Source: Vibrio quintilis (GTDB lineage Bacteria > Pseudomonadota > Gammaproteobacteria > Enterobacterales > Vibrionaceae). Taken from it: a stretch of DNA of 64,000 nucleotides. Made by a program: the position numbers and the translations under genes. The stretch is taken from the NCBI RefSeq assembly GCF_024529975.1, contig NZ_AP024898.1, positions 310,001-374,000 on the forward strand. The letters run 5' to 3'. Under the pieces are notes generated by a model. That model was not told where the DNA came from and searched no databases. It saw only the letters and a program-made list of their open reading frames with translations. This document shows positions 27,127-40,284 of the stretch, piece by piece (position 1 is the first letter of the stretch; each line of letters begins with the position of its first letter).

Positions 27127-28872
27127 ATGAAATCAATATCATTTAAAGCAAAACTGGTTGCAATTGTTATTTCTATTATTTTTGTAACGATTATGACGTC
27201 TTATTTTAGCGCCAATGTTTATATTAGTCGTTATATTCATCAAGCGGATACATCTTTCATCAGTACACAGATAGAAACGGTCAGAAATGTAATTGCTGAC
27301 AAAATTGAAAGTAATATCATTTTAGCCAAATCAACAAAATTCAGTTTTTCAGAAGTCAAACAAGCGGTTGAAAGAACAGGATTTCATGATGCGGTCAAAG
27401 TTGCTTTTGGCATGGCGATTAATAAGGATGGTAAAATTACCGATGAAGCACTGACTCAGAAATATCTGAATTTACTGTCGCAGGCGAATGGAAAAGTGGC
27501 AGTGACCGATGTTTATTTTCAGGAGAAGAAACCACTGATTACAATTATTGTTCCTGAAGGTGAAGAAAAAGGAAATTTATTTTTTGTTGACTTAACCCCG
27601 CTTGGATTGCTGCTGAAATCAATGTCCGTTGATGGCAGTTATCTTGAACTCAAAGACGCAAAAAACAGCCAGGTGTTCTCGAATAAAATTGACGGAAATG
27701 TCACGCCAATCAGTCAGTCATTTGATGTTGCCGGAAAATCGTGGAATTTAACCGGATATATTGACAACGATTATATCCAGAAAGACACGGATGGCTTAAA
27801 CAATAGCATCACAATTGCTTTAATTATCGCGGCTGTTATTCTCATCCCGATTGCTTTCCTGTTAATTAACTGGGTGGTTAAACCCATTGTGTTGCTAAAA
27901 AATCTGATTGCCGATCTGGCGACCGGGAATGGTGACTTAACGCACCGGTTGCAGATTGATACCCGGGATGAACTGGGAATGATTGCAGAAGGGATTAACC
28001 AGTTTATTGCCAGTCTGCAAACGATGATGATACAGGTCAAACAGTCAACAGAGTCTATCAGTCAGGAAATCAGAAAGCTCGAAGAGCAAACTGACTCAAA
28101 CGGACAACTGTTACATCAGCACAGTATGGAACTTGACTCTACCGTCACTGCAATTAACGAAATGAGCTCTACAGCTTCTGTTGTGGCTGAAAACGCAGCG
28201 ACTACTGCCAGTCAGACAGAAATGACCAATACAGAGGCATCACAGTCACGTGAAGTGGTTCGGCAGGCTGTTGACAATGTGAATTCACTGGTGGTTGAAG
28301 TGGAAGAAACCGCCCGTTTTGTCTCTGAGATGAACGGGCACGCCGATGAAATTGGTCATCTGCTTGGCGAAATTGGCGGGATTGCCGAGCAGACAAACTT
28401 ACTGGCGCTGAATGCTGCCATTGAAGCAGCACGGGCCGGTGAGCAGGGACGTGGTTTCGCAGTTGTTGCCGATGAAGTCCGGGCACTTGCTTCCCGGACA
28501 CACAAAAGTACCGAAGATATTGTCGGCATGCTGGACCGGCTGAAATCCGGGACCTCAACTGTGGTTGCCGGGATGGAATCAACAACATTCAGCTGTCGCC
28601 ATACGGCGGAGACAACCGGCGAGGTAATGTCTTCTCTGGATAAAATGACAACGGCAGTGAATGAAATCAATGATCTGTCTGTTCAGATTGCCACCTCAGC
28701 AGAAGAGCAAAGCAGTGTGACCGAAGATATAAACCGCAGTATGGTGAATATCCGCGAGATGATGCAACGCATCAATGATAATGGTGACAGTACGGCTCAA
28801 ACTGCACAGCGCTTAATCCAGACGAATCAGCAGCTGTCAGATATTGTCGGACAGTTTAAAATTGAAGCCTGA
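27127..28872 (+). CDS. Methyl-accepting chemotaxis protein (581 aa)
   Basis: A membrane chemoreceptor with a first helix at about 10-28 and a periplasmic sensor of about 200 residues, probably Cache-type (the [18 protein letters not shown] stretch). The second helix is at about 228-250 ([20 protein letters not shown]), then HAMP ([21 protein letters not shown]) and the signalling domain. The tip [20 protein letters not shown] is intact. It is downstream of a xylan-related glucuronidase and shares an upstream element with it (24210 and 27018), which hints at common control. The ligand is unknown. Confidence 0.94.
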   Translation: MKSISFKAKLVAIVISIIFVTIMTSYFSANVYISRYIHQADTSFISTQIETVRNVIADKIESNIILAKSTKFSFSEVKQAVERTGFHDAVKVAFGMAINKDGKITDEALTQKYLNLLSQANGKVAVTDVYFQEKKPLITIIVPEGEEKGNLFFVDLTPLGLLLKSMSVDGSYLELKDAKNSQVFSNKIDGNVTPISQSFDVAGKSWNLTGYIDNDYIQKDTDGLNNSITIALIIAAVILIPIAFLLINWVVKPIVLLKNLIADLATGNGDLTHRLQIDTRDELGMIAEGINQFIASLQTMMIQVKQSTESISQEIRKLEEQTDSNGQLLHQHSMELDSTVTAINEMSSTASVVAENAATTASQTEMTNTEASQSREVVRQAVDNVNSLVVEVEETARFVSEMNGHADEIGHLLGEIGGIAEQTNLLALNAAIEAARAGEQGRGFAVVADEVRALASRTHKSTEDIVGMLDRLKSGTSTVVAGMESTTFSCRHTAETTGEVMSSLDKMTTAVNEINDLSVQIATSAEEQSSVTEDINRSMVNIREMMQRINDNGDSTAQTAQRLIQTNQQLSDIVGQFKIEA

Positions 28873-28922
28873 ATGATCTCTGGCTTCTCAGCTGAAACAG
28901 ATATCATCTTTTAACCCCGGAT

Positions 28923-28966
28923 TCCGGTCATGAGTACGCGCAGGTAACATGACCGGATGGTTTATT
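28923..28966 (+). terminator. Hairpin after the second chemoreceptor
   Basis: TCCGGTCATG and CATGACCGGA form a perfect 10-bp stem with a 15-nt loop, followed by TGGTTTATTTG. Confidence 0.7.
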
Positions 28967-29535
28967 TGTCGCAGCCCTTTTTTTCAATGTTTTGTCGTAT
29001 CCGTTTTTTTCTTACCCGATCATTCGACTCTGTTTTTGTTGCATAAACGAATGACGCTGTATGTCACTGTGTTCATTTCCCCGGATGGTTTTTTATGCGT
29101 ACCTGAGATGTTAATTTTATGATTAACGTATGTATCAATCATTACCCGAACATCATTTTTTGGGAGAACAAAGCTGATAAATGTTAATTTTTTGTTATGA
29201 TTTGTATTGGTTTTGTTGTAATTGCCGGTTTTTGATGTGCTGCTAGTGTTGTTTTTATGTTTGTTTTGGTGCATTCTTGCACTATTTGTGTGCATCAACA
29301 TAAAAATCTTTAAATGCGCATTTTTAAAAACGATCTATATTTATATGTAATATTTCATGATATGATTGCCTTTTGATTAGCTAATTATTCATATTTAATG
29401 TTTAAATATGTATCTTTGGTTTAAATCATACCGGGAGATTTACGGGTGGCACACTTTGTGCTGATACACGCTTTGTACTTTTGGTACTGACCGTTTCCGG
29501 TTTCCATCGTTTTGAAGTTATATAAGAAGGTGATA
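28967..29535. other. AT-rich gene-free gap upstream of the arginine transporter
   Basis: About 570 bp without a convincing gene. The stretch 29180-29410 is very rich in T on the plus strand. A 93-codon minus-strand frame (29020-29301) is dominated by Asn, Lys and Thr and has no ribosome site or recognisable motif, so I do not call it. The promoter of the arginine operon should lie near the right end. Confidence 0.5.
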
Positions 29536-30315
29536 ATGAAAAGAATGACGTTTCTGACAGTCATGCTGTTTAGTTTGATGACATCATTTGCTCAGGCCGC
29601 AGAAGATAATTTAATCCGCCTGGGTGTAGAACCCGGATATGCGCCTTTTGAGATCAAAAAACCTGACGGATCTCTGGCCGGATTCGATATCGATCTGGGT
29701 AAAGAAATCTGTCTGCGCCTGAAAGCCCGCTGTGAATGGGTTGAAAGTGATTTTGATGGTCTGATCCCGGCGTTGAAAGCCAAGAAAATTGATGCAATTT
29801 TATCTTCAATGTCGATTACGCCTCAGCGTCTGGAAGAAATAGATTTCACCGATAAACTTTATGGTACGCCAGCCCGTCTGGTCGCTCCAAAAGGAATGAA
29901 GTTTCAGCCAACCGCAAAATCTCTGGCCGGGAAACGTGTCGGGGTGTTTCAGGGAACAACGGCTGAAACTTATGCAAAAGAGCAATGGGCAGCCCACGGC
30001 GTTGATGTGGTTGCTTATCAGAATCAGGATCTGGTTTACGCTGATTTGATGAATGGTCGTCTTGACGCTTCTTTCCAGGATGCTGTTGCCGCGGATGATG
30101 GCTTTTTGAAGCGTCCGGTCGGTAAAGGTTTTGCGTTCAGCGGTCCTGAAGTCAACGACGAAAAATATTTTGGTGTTGGTGCCGGTATCGGCGTTCGCAA
30201 AGAAGACCAGCAACTGAAAAACAGTATTAATAAAGTTCTGGCTGACATGTTAGCAGACGGGACTTACCAGCAAATTGCGAAGCAATATTTCCAGTTTGAT
30301 ATCTACGGTAAATAA
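29536..30315 (+). CDS. Polar amino-acid (arginine/ornithine-type) ABC transporter binding protein (259 aa)
   Basis: A periplasmic family-3 solute-binding protein of the HisJ/ArgT/AotJ type. The signal peptide is MLFSLMTSFAQA|AEDN. Typical ligand-site stretches are GVEPGYAPFEIKKPDGSLAGF, FDGLIPALKAKKIDAILSSM and the C-terminal DGTYQQIAKQYF. The ATG at 29536 is preceded by AAGAAGGTG; an in-frame start 24 bases upstream lacks a site. It is the first gene of an operon with two permeases, an ATPase and an AraC-type regulator, and arginine catabolic genes follow. Arginine or ornithine is therefore the probable ligand. Confidence 0.9.
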   Translation: MKRMTFLTVMLFSLMTSFAQAAEDNLIRLGVEPGYAPFEIKKPDGSLAGFDIDLGKEICLRLKARCEWVESDFDGLIPALKAKKIDAILSSMSITPQRLEEIDFTDKLYGTPARLVAPKGMKFQPTAKSLAGKRVGVFQGTTAETYAKEQWAAHGVDVVAYQNQDLVYADLMNGRLDASFQDAVAADDGFLKRPVGKGFAFSGPEVNDEKYFGVGAGIGVRKEDQQLKNSINKVLADMLADGTYQQIAKQYFQFDIYGK

Positions 30316-30325
30316 ATCATCTTTC

Positions 30326-30379
30326 AGCAGCCCTTTGTTAATCATAACGATGTGTGGTTATGGTGAGCAACGGGCTGTT
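30326..30379 (+). other. Intercistronic stem-loop between binding protein and permease genes
   Basis: GCAGCCC and GGGCTGT close the structure, and ATCATAAC with GTTATGGT pair inside it. Such hairpins after binding-protein genes commonly protect or end part of the transcript so that the binding protein is made in excess. Confidence 0.6.
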
Positions 30380-30397
30380 CTCTTCAGGTAAATTAAT

Positions 30398-31084
30398 ATG
30401 TTACAAGGTTATGGCAGTGTTATCTTTGATGGTGCTGTAATGACAATTGAGCTTGCGGTGTTGTCCGTGGCGGTTGCAATTGTCCTCGGACTACTTGGCG
30501 CAAGTGGTAAATTATTTGGTAACCGGCCTGTTGTTTTCCTTGCGAATATTTATACAACCATTGTGCGTGGCGTACCGGATCTGGTGCTGATGATGCTGAT
30601 CTTTTACGGATTACAGCTCATTCTGAACCAGATTACTGAATTCTGGGGCTTTGAGCAGATCAATATTGATCCCTTTACTGCCGGTGTTCTGACGATTGGT
30701 TTTATTTATGGCGCTTATCTGGCCGAAACGTTCCGTGGTGCTTTTCTGGCCGTCCCTAACGGGCAGCTTGAATCAGGAACGGCTTACGGTTTTACCCCCT
30801 GGCAAATATTCCGGCTGATTTTGTTCCCGCAGATGATGCGTCATGCATTGCCCGGGCTATCGAATAACTGGCTGGTGATTCTGAAATCAACTGCTTTAGT
30901 TTCTATTATTGGTCTTGCTGATGTGGTGAAAGCAACCCAAATGGCGGGTAAAGGAACCTATCAGTTTTTCTTTTTCACGATTGTTGCTGCTGCGGTTTAT
31001 CTGTTTTTTACGACGCTATCGAATTTAGTGTTTTACTGGCTCAATCGTCGTTATGCCTTTGACCAGAGGAAGAGCGCCTCATGA
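30398..31084 (+). CDS. Polar amino-acid ABC transporter permease, HisQ/AotQ-like (228 aa)
   Basis: Inner-membrane permease with about five helices. The family start GAVMTIELAVLSVAVAIVLGL, the export-like loop IVRGVPDLVLMMLIFYGLQ and the EAA-type ATPase contact loop ESGTAYGFTPWQIFRLILFPQMMRHALPG are visible. Its stop overlaps the next permease's start by four bases (ATGA), so the two are translationally coupled. Confidence 0.93.
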   Translation: MLQGYGSVIFDGAVMTIELAVLSVAVAIVLGLLGASGKLFGNRPVVFLANIYTTIVRGVPDLVLMMLIFYGLQLILNQITEFWGFEQINIDPFTAGVLTIGFIYGAYLAETFRGAFLAVPNGQLESGTAYGFTPWQIFRLILFPQMMRHALPGLSNNWLVILKSTALVSIIGLADVVKATQMAGKGTYQFFFFTIVAAAVYLFFTTLSNLVFYWLNRRYAFDQRKSAS

Positions 31085-31800
31085 TTGAAATTCTTGAACA
31101 ATATGGTAAGGCCTTTCTCTGGTCTGATGGTTACCATTTTTCAGGTGTGGCTGTCACACTCTGGTTGCTGGTGATTTCGGTTGTGCTGGGTTTTGTGACT
31201 TCCGTGCCGCTTTCTCTGGCCCGGGTTTCTGAAAAGCGGTGGATTGCTTTTCCTGTATGGCTGTTTTCTTATGTCTTCAGAGGAACACCGCTGTATGTCC
31301 AGCTGCTGGTGTTTTATACCGGGGTGTATACACTGGGTTTTGTTCGTTCAACCGAGTTTTTGAACTGGTTTTTCCGCAGTGGTTATAACTGTACGCTGAT
31401 TGCGCTGTATTTGAATACCTGTGCCTATACCATCGAAATTTTTGCCGGTGCGATCAGAGAAACGAATCAGGGTGAAATTGAAGCAGCGAAAGCCTATGGT
31501 TTTTCCCGCTGGAAATTATATCGCCACATCATTATTCCTTCTGCATTGCGCCGGGCATTACCGGCTTACAGCAATGAAGTGATTATGATGTTACACTCCA
31601 CTTCGCTGGCATTTACTGCAACGGTTCCGGATATTCTGAAAGTGGCCCGGGACGTTAATGCAGCAACCTATAAATCATTTCATGCGTTTGGTATTGCTGC
31701 GGTTTTATATCTTATAATCTCATTTTTGCTGGTAGCGTTGTTTAAAAGAGCCGAAAAACGGTGGTTAAGACATCTGCGGCCGATTTCAGCTCAGAAGTAA
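31081..31800 (+). CDS. Polar amino-acid ABC transporter permease, HisM/AotM-like (239 aa)
   Basis: Second permease subunit. Visible stretches are [37 protein letters not shown] and the EAA loop [35 protein letters not shown]. HisM and HisQ type proteins form a heterodimer in the inner membrane. The start lies inside the stop of the upstream permease gene. The ATPase gene begins 8 bp downstream. Confidence 0.93.
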   Translation: MIEILEQYGKAFLWSDGYHFSGVAVTLWLLVISVVLGFVTSVPLSLARVSEKRWIAFPVWLFSYVFRGTPLYVQLLVFYTGVYTLGFVRSTEFLNWFFRSGYNCTLIALYLNTCAYTIEIFAGAIRETNQGEIEAAKAYGFSRWKLYRHIIIPSALRRALPAYSNEVIMMLHSTSLAFTATVPDILKVARDVNAATYKSFHAFGIAAVLYLIISFLLVALFKRAEKRWLRHLRPISAQK

Positions 31801-31808
31801 GGAATCTT

Positions 31809-32582
31809 ATGCATAACTCAAAACTTGCCGTGAAAGAACTCCATAAAAAATATGGTTCTCATGAAGTGTTAAAAGGTATATCGCTTCAGGCAAATGCCGG
31901 TGATGTGATCAGTATTATTGGCTCGTCCGGTTCCGGAAAAAGTACCTTTCTGCGCTGCCTGAACTTTCTGGAAAAACCGTGTGAAGGTTCGATTTATGTC
32001 AATGGTCAGGAAATCAGGATGGCGCGTAACAATGACGGGCAGCTCAAAGTCGTTGATGACAAACAGTTGCAGCTATTACGGACCAAACTGACCATGGTTT
32101 TCCAGCACTTTAATCTGTGGAGTCACATGACTGTGCTGGAGAATGTCATGATTGCGCCGATGAAAGTGCTCGGTATCAGCGAAGCAGAAGCCAGGCAGCG
32201 CGCTTTGACTTATCTGGAAAAAGTCGGGATTGATGATCAGGCGCAGCAGCGTTTTCCTGCACATTTATCCGGTGGTCAGCAACAACGGGTTTCAATTGCC
32301 CGTGCACTGGCGATGGAACCTGAAGTTCTGCTGTTTGATGAACCGACTTCCGCGCTCGACCCTGAATTAGTCGGAGAAGTTCTGAAAATCATGCAGAAAC
32401 TGGCTGAAGAAGGGAAGACCATGATCGTTGTGACCCATGAAATGGAATTTGCCCGTCATGTTTCGAATCATGTGATCTTCCTTCATCAGGGAAAAATTGA
32501 AGAAGAAGGTGATCCGGAACAGGTGTTTAACCAGCCGAAAAGCGAACGCTTACAACAGTTTCTGTCCGGTGCACTGAAGTAA
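31809..32582 (+). CDS. Polar amino-acid ABC transporter ATP-binding protein, HisP/AotP-like (257 aa)
   Basis: ATPase of the importer. Walker A is GSSGSGKST (about 37-45), the Q-loop is in [13 protein letters not shown], the signature is [15 protein letters not shown], and Walker B is [14 protein letters not shown]. Length 257 equals that of HisP. The ATG at 31809 has AAGGA nearby; the frame is open further upstream inside the permease gene. It is followed 14 bp later by the regulator gene. Confidence 0.94.
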   Translation: MHNSKLAVKELHKKYGSHEVLKGISLQANAGDVISIIGSSGSGKSTFLRCLNFLEKPCEGSIYVNGQEIRMARNNDGQLKVVDDKQLQLLRTKLTMVFQHFNLWSHMTVLENVMIAPMKVLGISEAEARQRALTYLEKVGIDDQAQQRFPAHLSGGQQQRVSIARALAMEPEVLLFDEPTSALDPELVGEVLKIMQKLAEEGKTMIVVTHEMEFARHVSNHVIFLHQGKIEEEGDPEQVFNQPKSERLQQFLSGALK

Positions 32583-32596
32583 TCGGTGTTTTCACC

Positions 32597-33583
32597 ATGA
32601 AAGCGCTTCATAACGACGCACAAACTGTTTCACCTGCCTGCCGTATCGCAGTTTACATGCCGGGTTCAACTTCTCTGTTTTCCACAGGCGCTGCTGAAGC
32701 GCCTTTTTCAGCTGTAAATCAGCTGCTGGGTGAAGAAAAATATCAGTTGCTCTGGTTGTCTCACCCCTGTCAGCCGACGGATGAAAGGCTCCGGCTGCCC
32801 GGACCTGACATTCTGGATGACTTTGAATGCGATTTGCTGATGATTGTTTCCCATACCGCGCCGGAGCAGCCTTTGCTGACTGCAGAAAAAATCAAACTGC
32901 AGCATCTGGTTCAAAAACGGAATGTACAAATCATTGCGGCTCATGCCGGGCCTTTCTGGCTGGCTGAATGTGATTTAGTCACCAGTCAACCCGTTGCGTT
33001 GCACTGGTCTCTGATGGAGAGTTTCAGCGAGCGGTTTCCTGCTTTGATAGTGTCGGATCATCTGTATACCACAAAGGATCAGGTGACCACCTGTGCAGGG
33101 CAGGCGGCCTTACTGGACTGTTTAATTCAGTGGATTGAAAACCGTGAAGGTCATGAGCTGGCCTATGCGATCTCAGATTTGCTCTGTCTGGACCGCATCC
33201 GTTCAGCGGATGAGCGTCAGCGAATACCGGCGAAGCATGCCGGTGAAACGCAGCCCCGGTTGACCATGGCGATTGAACTGATGGAAAATAACATCGAAGA
33301 GCCGTTATCAACCGGTGAGATCGCCAGTCTGGTCAATATCTCCCGCAGGCAGCTGGAGCGGCTTTTCAAGCGTTATCTCGATACCATGCCTGCCCGTTAT
33401 TATCTGCAGCTCCGTTTAAAAAAAGCCCGTCAGCTGCTGTTAACTACCAACACTTCCATTGTTCAAATTGGCCTGCATTGCGGCTTTTCCAGTGGCGCGC
33501 ATTTCTCCAGTGCTTACAAATCTTATTACCAGATTACACCGCGGGAAGAACGTTCAAAAAAGTTTCATCCTGATCGGGTTTAA
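32597..33583 (+). CDS. GlxA-type AraC-family regulator, probable arginine-responsive (ArgR-like) (328 aa)
   Basis: A DJ-1/PfpI-like N-terminal domain (about 15-195) precedes an AraC helix-turn-helix pair (about 220-320; EIASLVNISRRQLERLFKRY and SIVQIGLHCGFSSGAHFSSAYKSYY). In Pseudomonas aeruginosa the arginine activator ArgR has this same layout and is encoded at the end of the aotJQMOP operon, which is the position seen here. It therefore probably activates this operon and the ast/aru genes that follow. It is unrelated to the classical E. coli ArgR repressor. Confidence 0.85.
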   Translation: MKALHNDAQTVSPACRIAVYMPGSTSLFSTGAAEAPFSAVNQLLGEEKYQLLWLSHPCQPTDERLRLPGPDILDDFECDLLMIVSHTAPEQPLLTAEKIKLQHLVQKRNVQIIAAHAGPFWLAECDLVTSQPVALHWSLMESFSERFPALIVSDHLYTTKDQVTTCAGQAALLDCLIQWIENREGHELAYAISDLLCLDRIRSADERQRIPAKHAGETQPRLTMAIELMENNIEEPLSTGEIASLVNISRRQLERLFKRYLDTMPARYYLQLRLKKARQLLLTTNTSIVQIGLHCGFSSGAHFSSAYKSYYQITPREERSKKFHPDRV

Positions 33584-33780
33584 TCATTTTGTCCCGGGTT
33601 TATTGCTTTTCATGTTAGTCCGAATGGTGAAAAGTTATAAATATCCGTCGGATTTATGTAATTTTTGTGGTCTTAATTCTTATAACCTGTCTGTGCATTC
33701 GTGGTTTTGTCAGGAAGAACAAAATCAGTCATGGATTTCTGGTGTAAAGAAAAGACGACAACCGAAAATGGATCTTAACG

Positions 33781-34812
33781 ATGATTATTCTACGTCCGGC
33801 CCGGCAGGGCGATATTCAGCAGATTGAACAGCTGGCACATGACAGCGGCACTCAGGTCAGTACATTACCGGCAGAGCGTTCTTTTCTGGTTGAGAAAGTC
33901 AGTCACTCGCTTGATTCATTCCGGCAGGAAGTTTTATCTCCCGGTGAAGAGAGCTACTTCTTTGTGTTGGAAGAAACAGTGACAGGGCAAATCCTTGGCA
34001 CAGGCGGTATTGTCGCTCTGGCCGGTTTTCAGGAACCTTTCTATGCATTCCGCAATGATATTCTGATCCACTCATCCAGAGCCTTAAAGATTCACAGCCG
34101 GATTCATGCACTGACACTGACTCATGATTTGAGTGATCATTCCCAGTTATGCTCTTTCTATGTTGTTCCAGCCCTCAGAGATTCCTTTTATCCGGCTCTG
34201 GTGACACTGGGACGCCTGATGTTTATGTCGGTACAGAAAGAACGCTTTGCGGAAGACTGGATGGCGGTGTTGCCCGGTATTGAAGATGCGTCAGGCCGGG
34301 CGCCATTCTGGGATCATGTCGGGCGTAAATTCTTCCGTCTGCCTTATCACGAAGTTGAACATTATAACAGCACGTTGGATCGCACCTTTATCGCAGAGCT
34401 GATGCCGCATCATCCTCTGTATGTCCCTTTGATCAATGAAGAAGCTCAGGCAGTGATGGGACAAGTTCATCCGGAGAGTGAATTGCAGTACCGGTTGTTA
34501 TTTGATCAGGGGTTTGAAGCCGATAAATATGTGGAAATTTTTGATGCCGGACCCATTCTGACGGCCAGAAAAAGTACGCTTAACCTTTGGCAGAATATTC
34601 ATCAGTGCAAGATAAAAACCAAAGCTTTAGCCAAAACTTGTCAGTATTTGATTGGCATGACAACAAAAGAACAGGAATTTCAGGCAGCGATTATTGATGC
34701 CTGGCAGGACGGGAAGACGTTATTCGTCAGTGATGCGACGCTTGTCAATACACTTGGATTAGAGACAGATCAATCAGTCTGGTGTTTACCGCTGGATCCA
34801 CAGCATTCATAA
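33781..34812 (+). CDS. aruF: Arginine/ornithine N-succinyltransferase, alpha subunit-like (343 aa)
   Basis: AstA family (arginine succinyltransferase). It transfers succinyl from succinyl-CoA to the alpha-amino group of arginine, the first step of the AST pathway. N-terminal IILRPARQGDIQQIEQLA and FIAELMPHHPLYVPLINEEAQAVMGQVHPE are family landmarks. A second AstA-family gene follows at once, so the pair matches the AruF/AruG alpha/beta subunits of Pseudomonas, whereas enteric bacteria carry one astA. The copy with the shorter conserved active-site core is placed first, as in Pseudomonas. Confidence 0.9.
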   Translation: MIILRPARQGDIQQIEQLAHDSGTQVSTLPAERSFLVEKVSHSLDSFRQEVLSPGEESYFFVLEETVTGQILGTGGIVALAGFQEPFYAFRNDILIHSSRALKIHSRIHALTLTHDLSDHSQLCSFYVVPALRDSFYPALVTLGRLMFMSVQKERFAEDWMAVLPGIEDASGRAPFWDHVGRKFFRLPYHEVEHYNSTLDRTFIAELMPHHPLYVPLINEEAQAVMGQVHPESELQYRLLFDQGFEADKYVEIFDAGPILTARKSTLNLWQNIHQCKIKTKALAKTCQYLIGMTTKEQEFQAAIIDAWQDGKTLFVSDATLVNTLGLETDQSVWCLPLDPQHS

Positions 34813-34842
34813 CGCACCAGATTTAATCAGGGATTAGTGAAA

Positions 34843-37346
<2,504 letters not shown>

Positions 37347-37378
37347 CCGGTCTGTTATTCAGACACAAGGAGAGAGAA

Positions 37379-38719
37379 ATGTCAGCATTTGAAGTCAACT
37401 TTGATGGTTTGGTCGGCTTAACACATAACTATGCCGGATTATCATTTGGCAATGTCGCATCCCAATCCCATCAAAACGAAACTGCGAACCCGAAACTGGC
37501 AGCGTTGCAGGGATTAACCAAGATGAAAGCTCTGGCGGATATGGGATACCATCAGGGGGTTCTTCCGCCTCACGAGCGGCCGTGCATCACCACCCTCAGA
37601 CAGCTGGGTTTTTCCGGAAGTGATGCTGATATTGTAGCAAAGGCAGCCAGAGAAGCGCCCCGTCTGCTGGCGATGACCAGCTCGGCTTCTTCGATGTGGG
37701 TTGCGAATGCTGCAACGGTTTCTCCTTCCGCCGATACGCTTGATAGCCGGGTACATTTCACGCCGGCCAACCTGAATAATAAGTTGCACCGGGCGATTGA
37801 AGCAGAGACAACCGGACGAATCCTGCAACAGATTTTTTCCGATTCCCGGCACTTTGTGCATCATGCGCCTTTACCGCAACATGCGTCACTGGGTGATGAA
37901 GGTGCTGCAAACCATAACCGGTTATGTGCCGGTTACGGGCAGCCGGGCGTTGAAATGTTTGTTTATGGCTGTCGCTCCGGTGACGGGCAGAATCGCCCGG
38001 CGTTGTATCCGGCGCGGCAGACTTATGAAGCCAGTGAATCAGTGATGCGCTTACATCAGCTTCATCCGGATAAAACTGTGTTTGTACAGCAAAATCCGGC
38101 GGTGATTGATCAGGGTGTTTTCCACAATGATGTGATTGCGGTCAGCAATGGTCCGGTGTTGTTTTACCATCAGGAGGCCTTTTTGAACCAAAAAGCGGCT
38201 TTTGACGAAATGACAACGAAACTGGCTGAAGTCGATTGCCTGTTTAGTGCGGTTGAGGTGCCATCCCGTCTGGTTTCGGTGGACGATGCGGTGAAAACCT
38301 ATCTGTTTAACAGTCAGTTACTGATGAAAGATGACGGTAAAATGATGTTGGTTGTACCGCAGGAAGCCCGTGAACATCCGGGTGTCTGGGCTTATTTGTC
38401 CTCCCTCATTGCGCAGGGTGACATCATCAATGAAGTCAAAGTTTTTGATTTGCGTGAGAGTATGAGAAACGGCGGCGGCCCGGCTTGTCTGCGCCTGCGT
38501 GTGGTATTGAATCAGACTGAATTGAATGCAACCAACCCGAACGTAATTTTAACCGATTCTCTTTATCATGAACTGACACAATGGGTTGAAAAACATTACC
38601 GGGACCGGTTGGCTGAATCTGATCTGGCTGATCCGCAGTTATTGCAGGAATGTAGAACCGCGCTGGATGAGCTGACTCAGATCATGAATTTAGGCGCTGT
38701 CTATCCGTTCCAGCGTTAG
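37379..38719 (+). CDS. astB: N-succinylarginine dihydrolase AstB (446 aa)
   Basis: Second step of the AST pathway, hydrolysing succinylarginine to succinylornithine, ammonia and CO2. [22 protein letters not shown] at the start and [15 protein letters not shown] are family hallmarks; [11 protein letters not shown] holds the catalytic Glu/Asn-His area, and [12 protein letters not shown] holds the nucleophilic Cys region. AAGGAGAGAGAA lies right before the ATG at 37379. The frame extends upstream inside astD, which is not a plausible start. Length fits E. coli AstB (447). Confidence 0.96.
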   Translation: MSAFEVNFDGLVGLTHNYAGLSFGNVASQSHQNETANPKLAALQGLTKMKALADMGYHQGVLPPHERPCITTLRQLGFSGSDADIVAKAAREAPRLLAMTSSASSMWVANAATVSPSADTLDSRVHFTPANLNNKLHRAIEAETTGRILQQIFSDSRHFVHHAPLPQHASLGDEGAANHNRLCAGYGQPGVEMFVYGCRSGDGQNRPALYPARQTYEASESVMRLHQLHPDKTVFVQQNPAVIDQGVFHNDVIAVSNGPVLFYHQEAFLNQKAAFDEMTTKLAEVDCLFSAVEVPSRLVSVDDAVKTYLFNSQLLMKDDGKMMLVVPQEAREHPGVWAYLSSLIAQGDIINEVKVFDLRESMRNGGGPACLRLRVVLNQTELNATNPNVILTDSLYHELTQWVEKHYRDRLAESDLADPQLLQECRTALDELTQIMNLGAVYPFQR

Positions 38720-38744
38720 CGTTAAGGATCGCGGAGATGAAACA

Positions 38745-39743
38745 ATGAGTTCGTATTTATCTGAGGTATTAGAAAACAGACAGCCGGCTGCTTTGACCGG
38801 AGACAATCAGTATCTGAGCTGGAAGCAGGTGGCTGAAGGGGTGTTGCTGTTTGAACCGCATCACCCGGCGGAACACCATGTGATTTTATCTGCCGGTGTT
38901 CACGGGAATGAAACCGCGCCGGTTGAGATTTTGTGTCGTCATGTTGATGCGTTGCTGGCCGGGGAAATGGCCCTGAATGTGCGGTTACTGGTTATTCTGG
39001 GTAATCTGGCGGCGATGCGGCAAAATCAGCGGTTCATTGACGTGGACCTGAACCGTTTATTCAGTGAAAAACATCTTGATTATGATGTCGGTGAAGACAC
39101 CCGCCGGGCGGTGCTTTTGGAACAATGTACGGGCGATTTTTATACCGGTACCGTACTTTCAGCCCGTTTTCACCTGGATTTGCATACGGCAATCCGTGGA
39201 TCTCATTATCTCCGGTTTGGCGTGCTGCCTGTACTGAATGACACAACGGTCCGGTCGGGTTTTTTTGACCGGCTGCTGGGCATGGGGCTGGAAGCACTGG
39301 TTGTTAATCCGGTGCCCGGCGGTACGTTCAGCTATTTCACGGCGAATGTTCATGGTGCCCAAAGCTGTACTCTGGAGCTGGGTAAAGCCAGACCTTTTGG
39401 TACCAATGATCTGACGCAGTTTCAGGCGGCAGATGAGGGGGTGGCGGATCTGATTTGTGGCCGGAATGACTTATCTTCACCCCGCCCGCCGGCGAAAATT
39501 TACCGGGTTTCTCAGGAGCTGAAAAAGTACTCTGAAAATTTTTATTTCCCGGAAATTGGTGACGATGTGAAGAACTTTACCCGTTTCCCACAGGGGACGG
39601 TGATTGCCCGGGATGGTGATGTTGAATACCGGGTTGAACATGCGTTCGAGTGGCTGATTTTTCCCAATGCCAATGTACGTAACGGATTACGCGCGGGCAT
39701 CATGCTGGAAGAAACAGAACTGGATGCTTTCACCCGCCGATAA
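38745..39743 (+). CDS. astE: Succinylglutamate desuccinylase AstE (332 aa)
   Basis: Last enzyme of the AST pathway, releasing glutamate and succinate. A zinc-dependent M14-like amidase. The metal site is GVHGNETAP (His and Glu) with HLDLHTAIRG (His). The C-terminal region is a beta-rich domain. It closes the five-gene set aruF-aruG-astD-astB-astE. The succinylornithine aminotransferase (astC/aruC) is not in this window, so it must be supplied from elsewhere, possibly by an argD-type enzyme. Confidence 0.94.
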   Translation: MSSYLSEVLENRQPAALTGDNQYLSWKQVAEGVLLFEPHHPAEHHVILSAGVHGNETAPVEILCRHVDALLAGEMALNVRLLVILGNLAAMRQNQRFIDVDLNRLFSEKHLDYDVGEDTRRAVLLEQCTGDFYTGTVLSARFHLDLHTAIRGSHYLRFGVLPVLNDTTVRSGFFDRLLGMGLEALVVNPVPGGTFSYFTANVHGAQSCTLELGKARPFGTNDLTQFQAADEGVADLICGRNDLSSPRPPAKIYRVSQELKKYSENFYFPEIGDDVKNFTRFPQGTVIARDGDVEYRVEHAFEWLIFPNANVRNGLRAGIMLEETELDAFTRR

Positions 39744-39781
39744 TTCACAGGCAGATTCCGCTCCCGGCATCTGCTCTGTGG

Positions 39782-40078
39782 TTATGGTTTGAGCAACAGG
39801 GACAGCAGAGATAAAAACCCGGCCAGAGAAATGGGCAGTAAAGCAAATGCGTAGCCAATATAAGCCGGGAACTTTGCTTTAACTTTCAATGCTTTTTTAG
39901 CGGCCATGGCTTTGTGCAGGCGGTAAGTGCCGAAAAAAGAGACGGCCACCCACAGCGCGATGGTCAGGTAAATTGCGGCGGTGTTGCCATTATGGATGAC
40001 GGCCGTCGCTGCGTATAAAAAGCCAAAGTGCAGTGCGACGAGATTGCTCAGAATTTTATTGGGGGCAGAGGGTTGCAT
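39782..40078 (-). CDS. Small membrane protein of unknown function (98 aa)
   Basis: Three hydrophobic segments are visible: about 10-28 (LVALHFGFLYAATAV), 33-52 (AAIYLTIALWVAVSFFG) and 73-95 (YIGYAFALLPISLAGFLSLL), with a basic loop (KAMAAKKALKVKAK) between the second and third. No known family is recognised. It is convergent with astE, 38 bp away. The hydrophobic pattern and consistent codon use suggest a real gene. Confidence 0.65.
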   Translation of the reverse strand: MQPSAPNKILSNLVALHFGFLYAATAVIHNGNTAAIYLTIALWVAVSFFGTYRLHKAMAAKKALKVKAKFPAYIGYAFALLPISLAGFLSLLSLLLKP

Positions 40079-40284
40079 AATTTCTCACTGAGTTAGATAA
40101 CTAACGTATTTTAATCACTGACTTGATACTAAATCGGATGCTTAAAATAAGGCACGAAAAAAATGTAACGCCGGGATGATAATATGAAGTCAGTTCAGCT
40201 TTTACCTGATTTTCGCCGGGCAGTCTATCCCGGCGACGGGTAAAACAAATTATTTTTCGTTTGAAATCATGATGAATCCGGAAA

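Noticed and set aside
29020..29301. 93-codon minus-strand frame in the gap before the arginine transporter
   Set aside because: Composition dominated by Asn, Lys and Thr from an AT-rich stretch, no ribosome site and no motif.
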